64,000 nucleotides of DNA. It comes from Pseudomonadota bacterium. Its GTDB lineage: Bacteria > Myxococcota_A > UBA796 > GCA-2862545. The notes beneath the pieces were generated by a model. The model had not been told where the DNA came from and did no database searches. It saw only the letters and a list, made by a program, of their open reading frames with translations. Below are positions 1 to 9,002 of the stretch, piece by piece; position 1 is the first letter of the stretch, and every line of letters starts with the position of its first letter. Made by a program: the position numbers and the translations under genes. The stretch is from positions 35,663-99,662 of the forward strand of contig JAGSGY010000012.1 in NCBI GenBank assembly GCA_023954855.1. Direction: 5' to 3'.

Positions 1-1
1 C

Positions 2-1417
2 GTCATTACCATCCAGGGCGCCCCCGGCTTGGTGATGGAGTACATCGCCGGCCCCTCACTCGAAGACCTGCTCCAGAAGACCAAGCTCACGTTGCCGCAG
101 GCCGAGTCACTCGCTCGCGGCATCATCGCTGGCGTCAAGGCCGCCCATGACCGTGGCCTGATTCACCGCGACCTCAAGCCAGCCAACGTGCTGCTCGACA
201 TCACCGACTCGGGCCTGAATCCCAAGGTCACGGACTTCGGGCTCTCGAAGATCGTCAGCGGCGATTCGGGCATGTCGAAGACACGCTCGGGCGTCGCGAT
301 GGGCACGCCGTCGTACATGTCCCCAGAGCAGATCCGGTCCTCGAAGGACGTGGACCATCGCACCGACGTCTTCGCGCTCGGAGCCCTACTCTACGACGTA
401 GTCTGCAACCAGCAGGCCTTCCCGGGCGACGACCTGCTCGCCATCTTCTCGAAGGTCACCTCTGGCGACTTCGTGCCCCCGCGTGAGCTGGTCCCTGACC
501 TTCCCGAGCGCGTCGAGAAGGCCATTCTCGGCGCCCTCGAGACCGACGTCGACAAGCGCATCCCAGACTGCGGCACCCTGCTCGCCGTGCTCGCGGGTCA
601 AGAAGCACCCGCCGCCACCGACGTCACCTCGAGCCTGGCAAGCTCCGGACCCTGGACCGGCGAGTTCATCTCGTCGGCTCGCTCGCTGAGCACCGCCTCG
701 AACGAGAGCTTCGCCGACATCGTCTCCGGACGGGCTGCCGAGGCCGCCGCAGCCTCCTCACTCGCGAGCTCGAGCCCATCAAGCGACACCTTTATGTGGG
801 GAGACGCCTCCGAAGAGGTCCCGAAAGGGGCAGCCCCTTCCTCCAAGAGCGGCGCGTCGATGTCCGGCAAAGGCGCCAAGGCAGGCGCCGCCCTCGTGCT
901 TCTTGGACTGGCGGTCGGGCTCATGGGCATCGTCGGGGTCGGAGGCCTGTACGCCAGCGGCGTCTTCTCAGAGGCCCAAGAAGTTGCGACTCTCGACACG
1001 CCCGAAGTCACTCCAGAGCCGACGGTCGTGCCGAAGCCCGACCCCACCCCCGAGCCAGAGCCCACGCCGGAACCGGAACCCACACCTGAGCCGGAACCCG
1101 CCGTGCCAGCGCCAGCGCCAGCGCCGGTCGCCGCACCGCGTCCTCGGCCCGCCCCGGCACCGGTTCGGCCCAAGCCCCCGCCGGCCCCCACCATGAAGGC
1201 AGGACACGGCATCGTGCGGCTCACCGGCGACACCCTCGGCGTCTACTTGATCCCGGACGGTAAGCGGTCATTGGTTCGCCCCGGCGAGGTTCCCGCGGGT
1301 ACCTACCAGATCTCGCAGCGCGTCGACGACGCCTACAACCAGCTCGGCAGCATCACCATTGCAGCGGGCGAGACGAAGACGCTCAACTGCAACGCGATGA
1401 TGATGATCTGCCGCTAG
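2..1417 (+). CDS. Ser/Thr protein kinase, membrane anchored, 5'-truncated by window edge
   Basis: Hanks-type Ser/Thr kinase that phosphorylates proteins in the cytoplasm. The reading frame is open from the first bases of the window, so the Gly-rich loop and catalytic Lys lie outside; an internal TTG near position 29 is unlikely to be the true start. Numbering from position 29, the catalytic loop HRDLKPAN is at 47-54, DFGLS at 69-73 and GTPSYMSPE at 92-100. After the kinase domain come a Ser/Ala-rich stretch, one transmembrane helix (about 285-312), a Pro/Glu linker of TPEPEP units, and a C-terminal domain of about 75 residues that looks PEGA-like (PGEVPAGTYQI) and ends with two Cys. The C-terminal part is therefore probably periplasmic and may sense a ligand or bind the envelope. 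The substrate is unknown. It ends 6 bp from the convergent Kelch gene. The kinase call is certain; the PEGA-like call is tentative. Confidence 0.93.
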   Translation, partial: VITIQGAPGLVMEYIAGPSLEDLLQKTKLTLPQAESLARGIIAGVKAAHDRGLIHRDLKPANVLLDITDSGLNPKVTDFGLSKIVSGDSGMSKTRSGVAMGTPSYMSPEQIRSSKDVDHRTDVFALGALLYDVVCNQQAFPGDDLLAIFSKVTSGDFVPPRELVPDLPERVEKAILGALETDVDKRIPDCGTLLAVLAGQEAPAATDVTSSLASSGPWTGEFISSARSLSTASNESFADIVSGRAAEAAAASSLASSSPSSDTFMWGDASEEVPKGAAPSSKSGASMSGKGAKAGAALVLLGLAVGLMGIVGVGGLYASGVFSEAQEVATLDTPEVTPEPTVVPKPDPTPEPEPTPEPEPTPEPEPAVPAPAPAPVAAPRPRPAPAPVRPKPPPAPTMKAGHGIVRLTGDTLGVYLIPDGKRSLVRPGEVPAGTYQISQRVDDAYNQLGSITIAAGETKTLNCNAMMMICR

Positions 1418-1423
1418 TACCGT

Positions 1424-2614
1424 CTAGAAGCACATCGTCGTGCAGCCGCCCGCCGATGTGCGAGCGCAGATCTCGCCGGCGGTCGACCGACTCTCGACCG
1501 ACCAACCCGTCGCACTCGACCAGCTCCACACGTCATTGAGCACACCGCAGTCCGCCTCACCGCCGAAGATCCGAAGGTCGCCGTCAGCCATCACCGCGAG
1601 ACCGCCGTTGCGCCGCTCTGGCGCCTCGAGGTCTGGCGCCACGAAGTCATCGGGGAAGTCGCAGAAGGCGTTCGCTTGGCCAAAGAGGACATCGCCAGTC
1701 TCGACGCGCTGCCATGCGTTGCTCGCGAGGCTGAACGACCACAGCTCGTTGGTGTTGCCGAGGTCGGTGTCGTCGTGACCTGCCCAGAGCAGGAGCCTAT
1801 CGTTGGCCGCGTCGTGCACCAGGTTTCCCCAAAAACGAGGAGCGGGCGCGGTCCCGGTCCCCGCGTGCACTTCGGTCCAAGCGCCCGTCGCGACATCGAG
1901 GGCGTGAAGGTCACCGAGGAAGGGCCCGAAGAAGTTCGCGGTGCCGCCGTAGATCCACATCGTGCCGCCATCTGCGGACATCGTGTAGCCATGAAACAGG
2001 CGTGCACTCGGGGTGTTTGTGGTGGTCCACTCGGTCCAGGTGCCCGTGGCAAGGTCCATCTGCCACACATCGCCGAGGGGAGAGTAGCTCGCGCCATCCG
2101 TCGAGTTGTTGCCGCCGAACAGCACGAGCTTGTCACCGGCCACGCCCAGAGCGTGGTTCACGCGTGCGCCAGGACCCGTCGCCGAGAGCGTCGACCAGCT
2201 ATCCGTGACCAGATCGAACGCCCAGGTGTCGTCGAACTGCGTGTAGGTGCCGGTCGTTCCGGCCCGCGTGCGTCCGCCATGCAAGATCATGCGGTTGCCG
2301 GACACGTCATGCGCACTGGCCTGCCGACCACGTGCAGCGGGACCGGTGGCGGGCAGGCGCTGAAAGGCGCCGCACTCGGGGTAGAAGGCCCAGCTGTCGC
2401 CGGTGAACGAGGTCTGCGCCTGGCAGTTCACCGGCGGGCCGATATCGCCACCGTAGAAGACCAGACGGCCCCGGTCCGTATCCCACACGCCCGTCGCCTC
2501 GGCGACGGCGGGGGGAAGCTCGAGTGGAAGCGTAGAGCAGTCGATGCTTCCAGAGTCTTCAGCAGTCGTGCCGTTGCAAGCCACAAAGGCGAGAGCGAGA
2601 GCAGCGATTCTCAT
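1424..2614 (-). CDS. Kelch-repeat lipoprotein
   Basis: Predicted outer-surface or periplasmic lipoprotein of 396 aa. The N-terminus is a short hydrophobic signal with lipobox AFVAC (Cys13), followed by a Thr/Ser/Asp-rich spacer. The rest carries Kelch-type beta-propeller blades, recognisable from repeated MILHGG, LVLFGG, MWIYGG and LRIFGG strands, with repeated Trp and Gly-Gly positions through the protein. Kelch propellers mainly bind proteins or carbohydrates; no catalytic motif is visible. The start ATG overlaps the stop of the upstream lipoprotein gene (ATGA), so the two are probably translated together. The binding partner is unknown. Confidence 0.85.
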   Translation of the reverse strand: MRIAALALAFVACNGTTAEDSGSIDCSTLPLELPPAVAEATGVWDTDRGRLVFYGGDIGPPVNCQAQTSFTGDSWAFYPECGAFQRLPATGPAARGRQASAHDVSGNRMILHGGRTRAGTTGTYTQFDDTWAFDLVTDSWSTLSATGPGARVNHALGVAGDKLVLFGGNNSTDGASYSPLGDVWQMDLATGTWTEWTTTNTPSARLFHGYTMSADGGTMWIYGGTANFFGPFLGDLHALDVATGAWTEVHAGTGTAPAPRFWGNLVHDAANDRLLLWAGHDDTDLGNTNELWSFSLASNAWQRVETGDVLFGQANAFCDFPDDFVAPDLEAPERRNGGLAVMADGDLRIFGGEADCGVLNDVWSWSSATGWSVESRSTAGEICARTSAGGCTTMCF

Positions 2615-3066
2615 GGGGTCTCCACGTCGGCGATGACCACTTCTGCGTCCACCGGTACTTCAATCTGCCGCTCGTCGCGGAGCGAGCCATCGATGACCAT
2701 GGTCTGGCCCACGAGCGTCGTCGGGTCGACCTCGAAATCGAAGAGCAAGAGGATGTTCCAGGCCTGTTGGGTTCCCGTCTCTGGATTGCATCGGAAGTTG
2801 AGCCAGGGCTGGCTGCGCGCCACTTCTGTGCCGTCCACGGTGCCCACAAACTCGCCAACCACGAGTTCGTCGGAGGAGAGGCCGGTTGCGTCCACCGCAA
2901 GGGGCAGGTGGTAGCCGCCTTGAGAGCCGAAGACGAAGGCCACTTCGCCATCGTCGGGAATCGACTCGAAGCCGTTCTCGCCGTGACCGAGCTCAGCCGT
3001 GGGCGTATCGGACACCCGGCATCCGTCCGGAGTCGGACAACCGAGCAGCAGTGCGAGGAAGAGCAC
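2611..3066 (-). CDS. Small lipoprotein of unknown function
   Basis: Protein of 151 aa with a very short signal and lipobox LLLGC (Cys10). The GTG start at 3066 was chosen because GGAGG lies 6 nt upstream and because it places the hydrophobic signal at the N-terminus; the open frame extends further upstream without any sensible signal. The mature part is acidic and probably beta-rich, with Cys at 10, 16 and 93. No family was recognised. It is the first gene of a two-gene unit with the Kelch lipoprotein (4-bp overlap) and diverges from the kinase gene at 3243, so their promoters should lie in the 176 bp between them. It probably acts at the envelope with the Kelch protein. Confidence 0.75.
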   Translation of the reverse strand: MLFLALLLGCPTPDGCRVSDTPTAELGHGENGFESIPDDGEVAFVFGSQGGYHLPLAVDATGLSSDELVVGEFVGTVDGTEVARSQPWLNFRCNPETGTQQAWNILLLFDFEVDPTTLVGQTMVIDGSLRDERQIEVPVDAEVVIADVETP

Positions 3067-3242
3067 GAGAAACCTCCATCGCCCTCCTAGCAGGACCTGC
3101 GCCACACGGCATGGTTGTTCGGCGAGGCAACCGAGAACAAGCCCGACGACAACGCAGGGGGGCGGCGGCATTCAGACGGGTGCTGACGCGGCCTTTACGC
3201 CATTGGTGTCTGTCGGGTACCTTCGGCGCTGGAAGGGATTCA

Positions 3243-4343
3243 GTGCCGCGTACGGACAGCGACCCCCTGGTGGGCAAAACATTCGACGGGCGCTACGCGA
3301 TCGAGTCGCTGATCGCCACGGGTGGAATGGGCGCGATCTACCGCGCCAAGCAGATCTCCACGGGTCGTCGCGTCGCACTGAAGGTCATCCGCGAGAGCGC
3401 GATGTCCAAGCCGAACATCGTAAAGCGATTCACCCGCGAGATGCGGGCCACGGCCGCCATCGACCACCCGAACACCGTGCAGGTGTACGACTTCGGCCAG
3501 ACCGAGGATGGCGCCCTGTTCCTCGCGATGGAGCTGCTCGAGGGCCAGACCCTGTCGCAGATCATCAAGGGTGAAGGCCCGATGAAGGCCGACCGTGCGG
3601 CGCGCGTAGGCACCCAGATTGCGCTCGCGCTGGGCGCGGCACACCGCAAGAAGATCTTGCACCGCGACCTCAAGCCTTCGAACATCATGCTCGTCGACAT
3701 GCCCGGCCACCCGGACCTGGTGAAGGTCCTCGACTTCGGCATTGCCCGCTTTCTCGAGTCGGCTCGTGAAGAGGACCTCGAAGCGCTGACCATGAACGGC
3801 CGCGTCATGGGCACACCGCAGTTCATGTCACCCGAGCAGATCACCCAGAAGCCGCTCACCTCTGCAAGTGACTGGTACGCGCTCGGCGTTCTGCTCTACC
3901 TCATGGTCACCGGCCGCTCGCCGTTCCGCGGCAAGCCTCTCGAGATCATGCAGCAGCACGTGCAGAAGGCACCTCGCCCGCCAATCATGCTTCGCAACGA
4001 GCTGCCGATCTGGCTGAACTCCGCCATCCTCTCGATGATGACGAAGGACCCGGCGAAGCGGCCGCCCGACGCCGAGAGTGTGGTCGACCTACTGAAGCGT
4101 CCCCAGCCCGAGGACGACGTGCCCACCGCCGTGCCCGACCTCGAGTTGTTCGGTGGTGCCGATGCCCGCGAGCTGCTGACGGCCGGACCCGACGAGTCGA
4201 CGGTGAAGATTCCCGTCACCCAAGAGACGAGCGCGATCAGCGTGGGCACCGTCGCCATGGTCGGCTTGCCGGTGCTCTTAGTGGCCATTCTTCTCGGCGT
4301 TCTCGCCGCACTGGCCATCGTCTACGCCATCCTCGGCACCTGA
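3243..4343 (+). CDS. Ser/Thr protein kinase with C-terminal transmembrane helix
   Basis: Complete Hanks-type kinase of 366 aa. The Gly-rich loop ATGGMG is at 25-30, catalytic Lys in VALKVI at 47, the alphaC Glu near 66, HRDLKPSN at 140-147, DFGIA at 164-168 and GTPQFMSPE at 190-198. After an acidic linker, a single hydrophobic helix occupies roughly 333-363 and only a few residues follow, so this is a tail-anchored cytoplasmic kinase with no external sensor domain. The GTG at 3243 was preferred because a purine-rich AAGGGA precedes it and it puts the kinase domain directly at the N-terminus; the frame is open upstream. The partner and substrate are unknown. It ends 5 bp from the convergent dehydrogenase gene. 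Confidence 0.93.
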   Translation: MPRTDSDPLVGKTFDGRYAIESLIATGGMGAIYRAKQISTGRRVALKVIRESAMSKPNIVKRFTREMRATAAIDHPNTVQVYDFGQTEDGALFLAMELLEGQTLSQIIKGEGPMKADRAARVGTQIALALGAAHRKKILHRDLKPSNIMLVDMPGHPDLVKVLDFGIARFLESAREEDLEALTMNGRVMGTPQFMSPEQITQKPLTSASDWYALGVLLYLMVTGRSPFRGKPLEIMQQHVQKAPRPPIMLRNELPIWLNSAILSMMTKDPAKRPPDAESVVDLLKRPQPEDDVPTAVPDLELFGGADARELLTAGPDESTVKIPVTQETSAISVGTVAMVGLPVLLVAILLGVLAALAIVYAILGT

Positions 4344-4348
4344 CGCGG

Positions 4349-5134
4349 CTAGCCCATCCACATGCCGTTGTTCACGTCGATGGCCTGCCCGGTCACGCCG
4401 CGGCTGTCAGGGCTGACGAGCCAAGCGACCACACCGGCGATGTCTTCTGGCGCCGACATCCGACGGATGGGAACACCCTTGTAGACCGCCTTGATCTTGG
4501 CCTGCAGGTCCCCGTCGACGTTGCGGCCGAACATCTGCATGGCCGTCGCACCCATGTCGGTGTCGACGTAGCCGGGACAGATGGCGTTCACCTGGACCTC
4601 GAAGCGGCCCATCTCGTGGGCCAACGCGCGCACCATGCCCAATAGACCCGCCTTGGACGCACAGTAGGCGGTGATTCCGGGGCCACCGATGCGACTGAGC
4701 AGCGAAGACATCACCACCACGTGGCGAGCCTCGCTCGACTCGGCCAGGTGGCGAATGCCAGCGCGGGTGGTGTAGTACGCACCGACGAGATTGATGTTGA
4801 GGATGTCCTCGAAGGCATCGTTCGGGCCTGGGAAGTTCATGTTGGCAACACCGGCGTTCGCGACCACTCCCCACATCGGGCCGAGGGCCTCCGCGCCAGC
4901 ATCAAAGGCCGCATCGATGCTCGCCTTGTCGACCACATCGCAGGCCTGCACGAACGTGCCTGTGGCCCCCGCTTCGGTGGCGAGGCGCGCCGTCTCTTCG
5001 AGCTTCTCGACGCGCCGGGAGAACAGCGACAAGCGCGCCCCCTCGGATCCGAGTCGCACGGCCGTGGCCCGTCCGATGCCGGAGCTGGCTCCCGTGATCG
5101 CGTAGTGGCGGCCTTCCTGACGTCGTGCGCTCAT
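4349..5134 (-). CDS. Short-chain dehydrogenase/reductase (SDR)
   Basis: Classical SDR of 261 aa, an NAD(P)-dependent oxidoreductase of the cytoplasm. It has the cofactor motif TGASSGIG at 14-21, ANAG in place of NNAG, and the catalytic set SSLLS ... YCASK (Ser, Tyr and Lys). The motif AICPGYVDTDM and the ending ITGQ-like VTGQAIDVNNG match the fabG-like subgroup. The substrate cannot be deduced; these enzymes reduce or oxidise ketones and alcohols in lipid and secondary metabolism. ATG at 5134 has GGAGG 4 nt upstream. No pathway partners are adjacent. Confidence 0.92.
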   Translation of the reverse strand: MSARRQEGRHYAITGASSGIGRATAVRLGSEGARLSLFSRRVEKLEETARLATEAGATGTFVQACDVVDKASIDAAFDAGAEALGPMWGVVANAGVANMNFPGPNDAFEDILNINLVGAYYTTRAGIRHLAESSEARHVVVMSSLLSRIGGPGITAYCASKAGLLGMVRALAHEMGRFEVQVNAICPGYVDTDMGATAMQMFGRNVDGDLQAKIKAVYKGVPIRRMSAPEDIAGVVAWLVSPDSRGVTGQAIDVNNGMWMG

Positions 5135-5198
5135 GCATCCTCCGAGAAGGCTGAGCTACCACAGCGGACCGTGGTATGTCCGGACTGCTGGAGGATGG

Positions 5199-5648
5199 AT
5201 GGCGCTGGTCCCGTGTGCACGCTGTGGTGAAGAGACTCCCGACGAGAACCTGCTCTACCACCAGCTCGGCCGAATCTGCGCGAGCTGCGAGCTCGACATC
5301 GACGAGGCCGACGCGACCTCCCGCGGCGTGTTCGCCACCATCCTCGGCGGGCCCATCGTCGCCTTTATCGGCACCATCATGTTCTGCTTCGGCTCGTTCG
5401 GCGGCATTCCCATGTGGATTGCAGGGGCCTACGGGTCATGGACCGCCGTCACCGCGCTGCGCGAGGCCTACCGCGTGATCAAGAGCGACGACAAGGCCGT
5501 GGGTGGCCTGGGTCGCGGAGCGCTCGTTGCCTCCGGCCTGTTCACCCTGCCGTGGTGCCTGATGCTGATGCTTCTCGGCACGTTTGAGATCATTCGCCTG
5601 GTCGGATTCCTCGGCGGGCCGCGCGGAATGATGCAGATCGCGATCTAG
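5199..5648 (+). CDS. Zinc-ribbon membrane protein, unknown function
   Basis: Protein of 149 aa with two CxxC pairs near the N-terminus (CARC at 6-9, CASC at 27-30), which look like a zinc ribbon, followed by two hydrophobic segments (about 46-85 as a hairpin, and 107-140). ATG at 5199 was chosen because a GGAGG sits just upstream and because an upstream start would put a non-hydrophobic, Arg-rich stretch before the ribbon. It is probably an inner-membrane protein with a cytoplasmic metal-binding head. No named family was recognised. The last codons overlap by 4 bp with the convergent anti-sigma gene. Confidence 0.7.
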   Translation: MALVPCARCGEETPDENLLYHQLGRICASCELDIDEADATSRGVFATILGGPIVAFIGTIMFCFGSFGGIPMWIAGAYGSWTAVTALREAYRVIKSDDKAVGGLGRGALVASGLFTLPWCLMLMLLGTFEIIRLVGFLGGPRGMMQIAI

Positions 5649-5908
5649 CCCTCGGGGTCCTCGTCACACGGAGCCCCTGCGTCAACCCAGTCGCGAAAAC
5701 GGCCGACGAGCTCGCTCTTCACGTCCTCGGAGACGGCCTCGGCGGGAAGCTGCTCCAGAACCTGGCGGGTCATGGCGATCTGGTCCGCATAGGCACGGCA
5801 AGGGGGACACAGCCACAGATGCATGCGCACCTGCCCCCAGTCCGCCATGGACAGCTCGCCATCCACATACTGAGACGCCAGCTCTGCGATTTGTTGGCAC
5901 GTCTTCAC
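5645..5908 (-). CDS. Zinc-finger anti-sigma factor (ZAS family)
   Basis: Small soluble anti-sigma factor of 87 aa. It carries the ZAS signature H-x3-C-x2-C (His30, Cys34, Cys37) plus an upstream Cys4. The Zn-bound helical bundle binds the partner sigma factor and keeps it from core RNA polymerase; in several ZAS proteins oxidation or ligand binding releases it. There is no transmembrane helix, so sensing is likely cytoplasmic. The start GTG overlaps the sigma factor stop (GTGA), the usual arrangement for co-translated sigma/anti-sigma pairs. It ends in an acidic tail. Confidence 0.87.
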   Translation of the reverse strand: MKTCQQIAELASQYVDGELSMADWGQVRMHLWLCPPCRAYADQIAMTRQVLEQLPAEAVSEDVKSELVGRFRDWVDAGAPCDEDPEG

Positions 5909-6519
5909 GAGACTCCCCCGGCCAAGTAGCCCTCGAGCACGCCGCGCACCTTATGGCGGGCGCGATGAAGCAGGACTCGCTGGTTCGTCTCACTGATCTC
6001 GAGCACGTTACGCACCTCCTCGGAACTCATGCCCTCGAGGTCCCGCATCCGCAGCACCATGGCCTGTCGCGGCGGGATGGTCTCAATCGCCTCGAGAATG
6101 GCCTGATGCATCTCCTTGCGCATCAGCATGCCCGAAGGCGAGGCGTCCCATTCGCTTGGCGGCTCTTGCCACTTGCCGCTCGCATCGAAGCGCTCCGGCT
6201 CCATCGGCCCATCCTCGCCATTGCCCATGGCCGAGAAGGGCAGCGAGCGGCCTTCCTTGCGCGCACGGCTCCGAGCCCGATTGACGAGGATTCGGTAGAT
6301 CCAGGTCTTGAGCGCGGACCGCCCCTCGAAGCGTGCGAGTCCGCGAAGCACGGCCATCCAGGTCTCCTGCACGACCTCTTCCGCAACCCCAGCGCGGGGA
6401 AGCATGCGCCGCGCCAATCGAAGCAGCCCCTCGTGGTGGGCCTCCACCAAGCGCGCGAACGCCGCCTCATCACCTGCAATCAGCGAAGCCACGAGCTCCG
6501 CATCTCTTCCCGTGGGCAT
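5905..6519 (-). CDS. ECF-type RNA polymerase sigma factor
   Basis: Extracytoplasmic-function (RpoE/SigW-like) sigma factor of 204 aa. Region 2 spans about 16-85 (FARLVEAHHEGLLRLARR, then EEVVQETWMAVLRGL) and region 4 about 135-190, with the helix-turn-helix EGMSSEEVRNVLEIS. The loop between them is long (about 50 residues) and acidic. ATG at 6519 has AGGAGG 6 nt upstream; the open frame before it is the antisense of the preceding gene. It lies 10 bp after the polyferredoxin gene and overlaps the anti-sigma gene, so the sigma factor is probably transcribed with, and may control, the upstream redox pair. Confidence 0.93.
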   Translation of the reverse strand: MPTGRDAELVASLIAGDEAAFARLVEAHHEGLLRLARRMLPRAGVAEEVVQETWMAVLRGLARFEGRSALKTWIYRILVNRARSRARKEGRSLPFSAMGNGEDGPMEPERFDASGKWQEPPSEWDASPSGMLMRKEMHQAILEAIETIPPRQAMVLRMRDLEGMSSEEVRNVLEISETNQRVLLHRARHKVRGVLEGYLAGGVS

Positions 6520-6529
6520 CGCCTGCCTC

Positions 6530-7612
6530 CTAGAATTCGATGGTGAGTTGACCGGCATTGGCCTTGTCGGTGTTCTCGTCCCAGGCGTTCTCGAGCTTGA
6601 GCACGCCGCGGGGACAGACATGCGCACACATGCCGCAACCCACGCAGGAGGACCGTGTGAACGTCTCGTTCTGCTGCGCATAAGCGCGCACGTCGATTCC
6701 CATCTCGCAGTAGGTCGAGCAGTTCCCGCAGCTGATGCACATGTCTGGCTTCACGGCGATGCGGAACCGCCCCGCCTTCTGGGTGATGCCAAGAATGGCG
6801 GCCATCGGGCAGAAGTTCCGACACCAGATGCGCGGCCCGAGGATGGGGTAGACGCCGGTGCCGATGACCCCAGAGAGAATCGAGCCGACCAGGAAGCCAT
6901 AGATGTACTTGGTCCACTCGGCCGTCTCGTGAAACCACCCGATCTGGTTTCCGCCAAACCAGTCACCGAACATCATCGCCGTCGCAACGAGAATGAACAC
7001 GAGGACGGCGTAGATGCTGACCTTCTCGAAGCGCCACGACTCCGTCGAGGTCGAGGTCATGTGCCGCCATGGGTCGCCAAAGGTGTTGGCGAGCGCACCA
7101 CAGCCGCAGACCCAGCTGCAGTACCAGCGTTTTCCGAAGAACAGGGCCCCGAAAGGCACGATGATGAAGGCGCCCACCACCGAATACAGCGCCAGATACC
7201 AGGGCAGGTAGTTGAGCGTTCCGGGCATCAGGTAGTCGTACTTGAGCGGCCAGAAGTAGCTGAAGTAGTAGTCGGGGTGCCCAAAGAAGGCCATGGCGTA
7301 CGGCAGCGAGAGGCCGAGCACGACCTGAATGGCGACGTTCACCGCGATGCGGATCTTGTGGTACCGGCTGTTTCCGTGGGCCTTGAGGAAGTAGAGACCG
7401 CCGCCAATCATCAGGATGCTGTAGACGGTGCCGTACAGGAACCACTTGTTCCGCAAGTGCAGCGCCTGCGCGATGGGCTCGAACACGTCCGTGAAGTACA
7501 GCGCACAGTACAGGCCGATGATCAGGGCCGAGAGCGCGTACGTCCGCGGAGAGCGCGTGCGCCACGCACTCCGGTACGTGCTCATCAGTCCATCTTGTCC
7601 TTGGGCGTACAT
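6530..7612 (-). CDS. Membrane polyferredoxin (NapH/CcoG-like 4Fe-4S protein)
   Basis: Inner-membrane iron-sulfur protein of 360 aa. About five or six hydrophobic helices are present, with membrane-embedded Cys motifs WYCSWVCGCG and WCRNFCPM of the NapH/NosR/CcoG superfamily. Two C-terminal 4Fe-4S ferredoxin motifs follow (CISCGNCSTYCEMG and CVGCGMCAHVCPRG). Proteins of this kind carry electrons between quinol or NAD(P)H reductases and periplasmic or membrane acceptors. ATG at 7612 has AGGA 5 nt upstream; an ATG at 7585 is an alternative. It starts 7 bp after the stop of the FAD oxidoreductase gene, its probable electron donor or partner. The exact acceptor is unknown. Confidence 0.88.
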   Translation of the reverse strand: MYAQGQDGLMSTYRSAWRTRSPRTYALSALIIGLYCALYFTDVFEPIAQALHLRNKWFLYGTVYSILMIGGGLYFLKAHGNSRYHKIRIAVNVAIQVVLGLSLPYAMAFFGHPDYYFSYFWPLKYDYLMPGTLNYLPWYLALYSVVGAFIIVPFGALFFGKRWYCSWVCGCGALANTFGDPWRHMTSTSTESWRFEKVSIYAVLVFILVATAMMFGDWFGGNQIGWFHETAEWTKYIYGFLVGSILSGVIGTGVYPILGPRIWCRNFCPMAAILGITQKAGRFRIAVKPDMCISCGNCSTYCEMGIDVRAYAQQNETFTRSSCVGCGMCAHVCPRGVLKLENAWDENTDKANAGQLTIEF

Positions 7613-7619
7613 GCGGTTC

Positions 7620-9002
7620 CTAGGCCTGGGCGCGAACGTCAGCGGGGACGCTCAGCGCGGGGACGAACTCGGTGTCGAAGGTCGCTTCGGCGAGATGGGC
7701 GAGGACATACGCCGGGGAGCGTCGCTCGTTGATCCACCGCACCAACACAGCGTGATTCCAGCGGCGGCCGAGCAGGTTGAAGCCTTTGACCTGGCCCCGC
7801 TGCGAGACAATCCGCACGGTCGAGCGCACCGTCCCCGACTCCTCGAAGTACAGCTCGTCCTCGTCCTCGAGATCGAAGCCAACGAGGCCCGCTTGGGTCC
7901 ACTCGATGTCGAAGAGCTTGGCCGAGTTGTAGAAGGTGCCGCGCTTGTAGGTCACCTCATCGCCGCAGAGCGCGCGTCCGACGCGCTTGCCCTGGTCTCG
8001 GCCCGTGTACCAGAGCTGCTCGGGCCGCTGGATGCCGTTGAACCACTTGACGGAGGCGCAGTCACCGGCAGCGTAGACATCGGGCACGGAGGTCCGTAGC
8101 CCCGCATCGACGACGATGGCGCCACCCTTGTCGAGCTCCAGATCCGAATCCGCAAGCCAGGCGGTGTTGGGCACGACGCCAATCGCCACGACGACAGCAT
8201 CGGCTGCCACGGTCCCCTTGCTGGTGCGCACTCCGGAGACCAAGCCGTCCACGCTATCAAAGCCTTCCACCTCGGTCTCGAGGTGCATCTGCACGCCATG
8301 TTCGGCCATGCGAGCCGCAATCCAAGTCGACTCCTGCTTCGAGAGCGCCATCGGCCAAAACCACTCTTCGCGAATCAGGAAGTGCGGCTTGAGGCCGGCT
8401 GCATGAGCGACCTCAACCGCCTCGATGCCGATGAGGCCGCCACCAATGACCGCAACCTCTCGCGCTTTGTGGCCCCTGGCTTCGGCAGCAGCGGGTCGTG
8501 GCTGGTACGGGGAGTCGGCCGTGGACGAGCTCAGGTGCGCGTCGGCATTTGGAGGTCCACCCGCAAGCGACGGCCCGCCGTGGACCTCGCGCTCGTACCA
8601 AGCCAGGTCCTGGTGGGTGACGAAGTGGCCGACGCCAGTGAGGTCGCCGTAGCCTTGCCAGAACGGCGCAGGACGCGGCCGAGACCCACACGCAATCAGC
8701 AGCCGGTCGTAGGACACATCCTCGAGTTCACCCCCCATCTGCACGCGCTTGGCCGCGGTATCCATGCCCACCGCCCGTCCTCGCACGCGGCGGAAGTTCA
8801 GGCGTTCGTACACGTCGCGCTCGAGCGGCTCGGTGTCTCGATGGGAGAGCTGCCCAGAGAAGATCCACATCAGCGCGGTGCGGGAGAAGAAGTGGTCGGA
8901 CTCTTCGCTGATCAGCGTGATCGACCAATCCGCGTGACGCTCGCGCACCGTGAGCGCCGCGTTCATGCCCGCGACCCCGTTCCCAATGATGACGATCTGC
9001 AT
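7620..9002 (-). CDS. FAD/NAD(P)-dependent oxidoreductase
   Basis: Pyridine-nucleotide-disulfide-type flavoprotein of 460 aa. The FAD-binding motif IIGNGVAGMNAAL is at the N-terminus (GNGVAG 7-12), the NAD(P) motif VIGGGLIGIEAVEVA is mid-protein, and the FAD ribityl-contact motif VYAAGDCASV follows. A low-complexity insertion of about 40 residues (rich in Pro, Ser, Ala and Gly) sits just before the NAD(P) domain and is unusual. No redox-active CxxxxC is seen, so it is more like NADH:acceptor or ferredoxin/rubredoxin reductases than thioredoxin reductases. ATG at 9002 has GAGG upstream and places the Rossmann fold at residue 1. It is the first gene of the operon running to the sigma/anti-sigma pair. 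Confidence 0.9.
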   Translation of the reverse strand: MQIVIIGNGVAGMNAALTVRERHADWSITLISEESDHFFSRTALMWIFSGQLSHRDTEPLERDVYERLNFRRVRGRAVGMDTAAKRVQMGGELEDVSYDRLLIACGSRPRPAPFWQGYGDLTGVGHFVTHQDLAWYEREVHGGPSLAGGPPNADAHLSSSTADSPYQPRPAAAEARGHKAREVAVIGGGLIGIEAVEVAHAAGLKPHFLIREEWFWPMALSKQESTWIAARMAEHGVQMHLETEVEGFDSVDGLVSGVRTSKGTVAADAVVVAIGVVPNTAWLADSDLELDKGGAIVVDAGLRTSVPDVYAAGDCASVKWFNGIQRPEQLWYTGRDQGKRVGRALCGDEVTYKRGTFYNSAKLFDIEWTQAGLVGFDLEDEDELYFEESGTVRSTVRIVSQRGQVKGFNLLGRRWNHAVLVRWINERRSPAYVLAHLAEATFDTEFVPALSVPADVRAQA

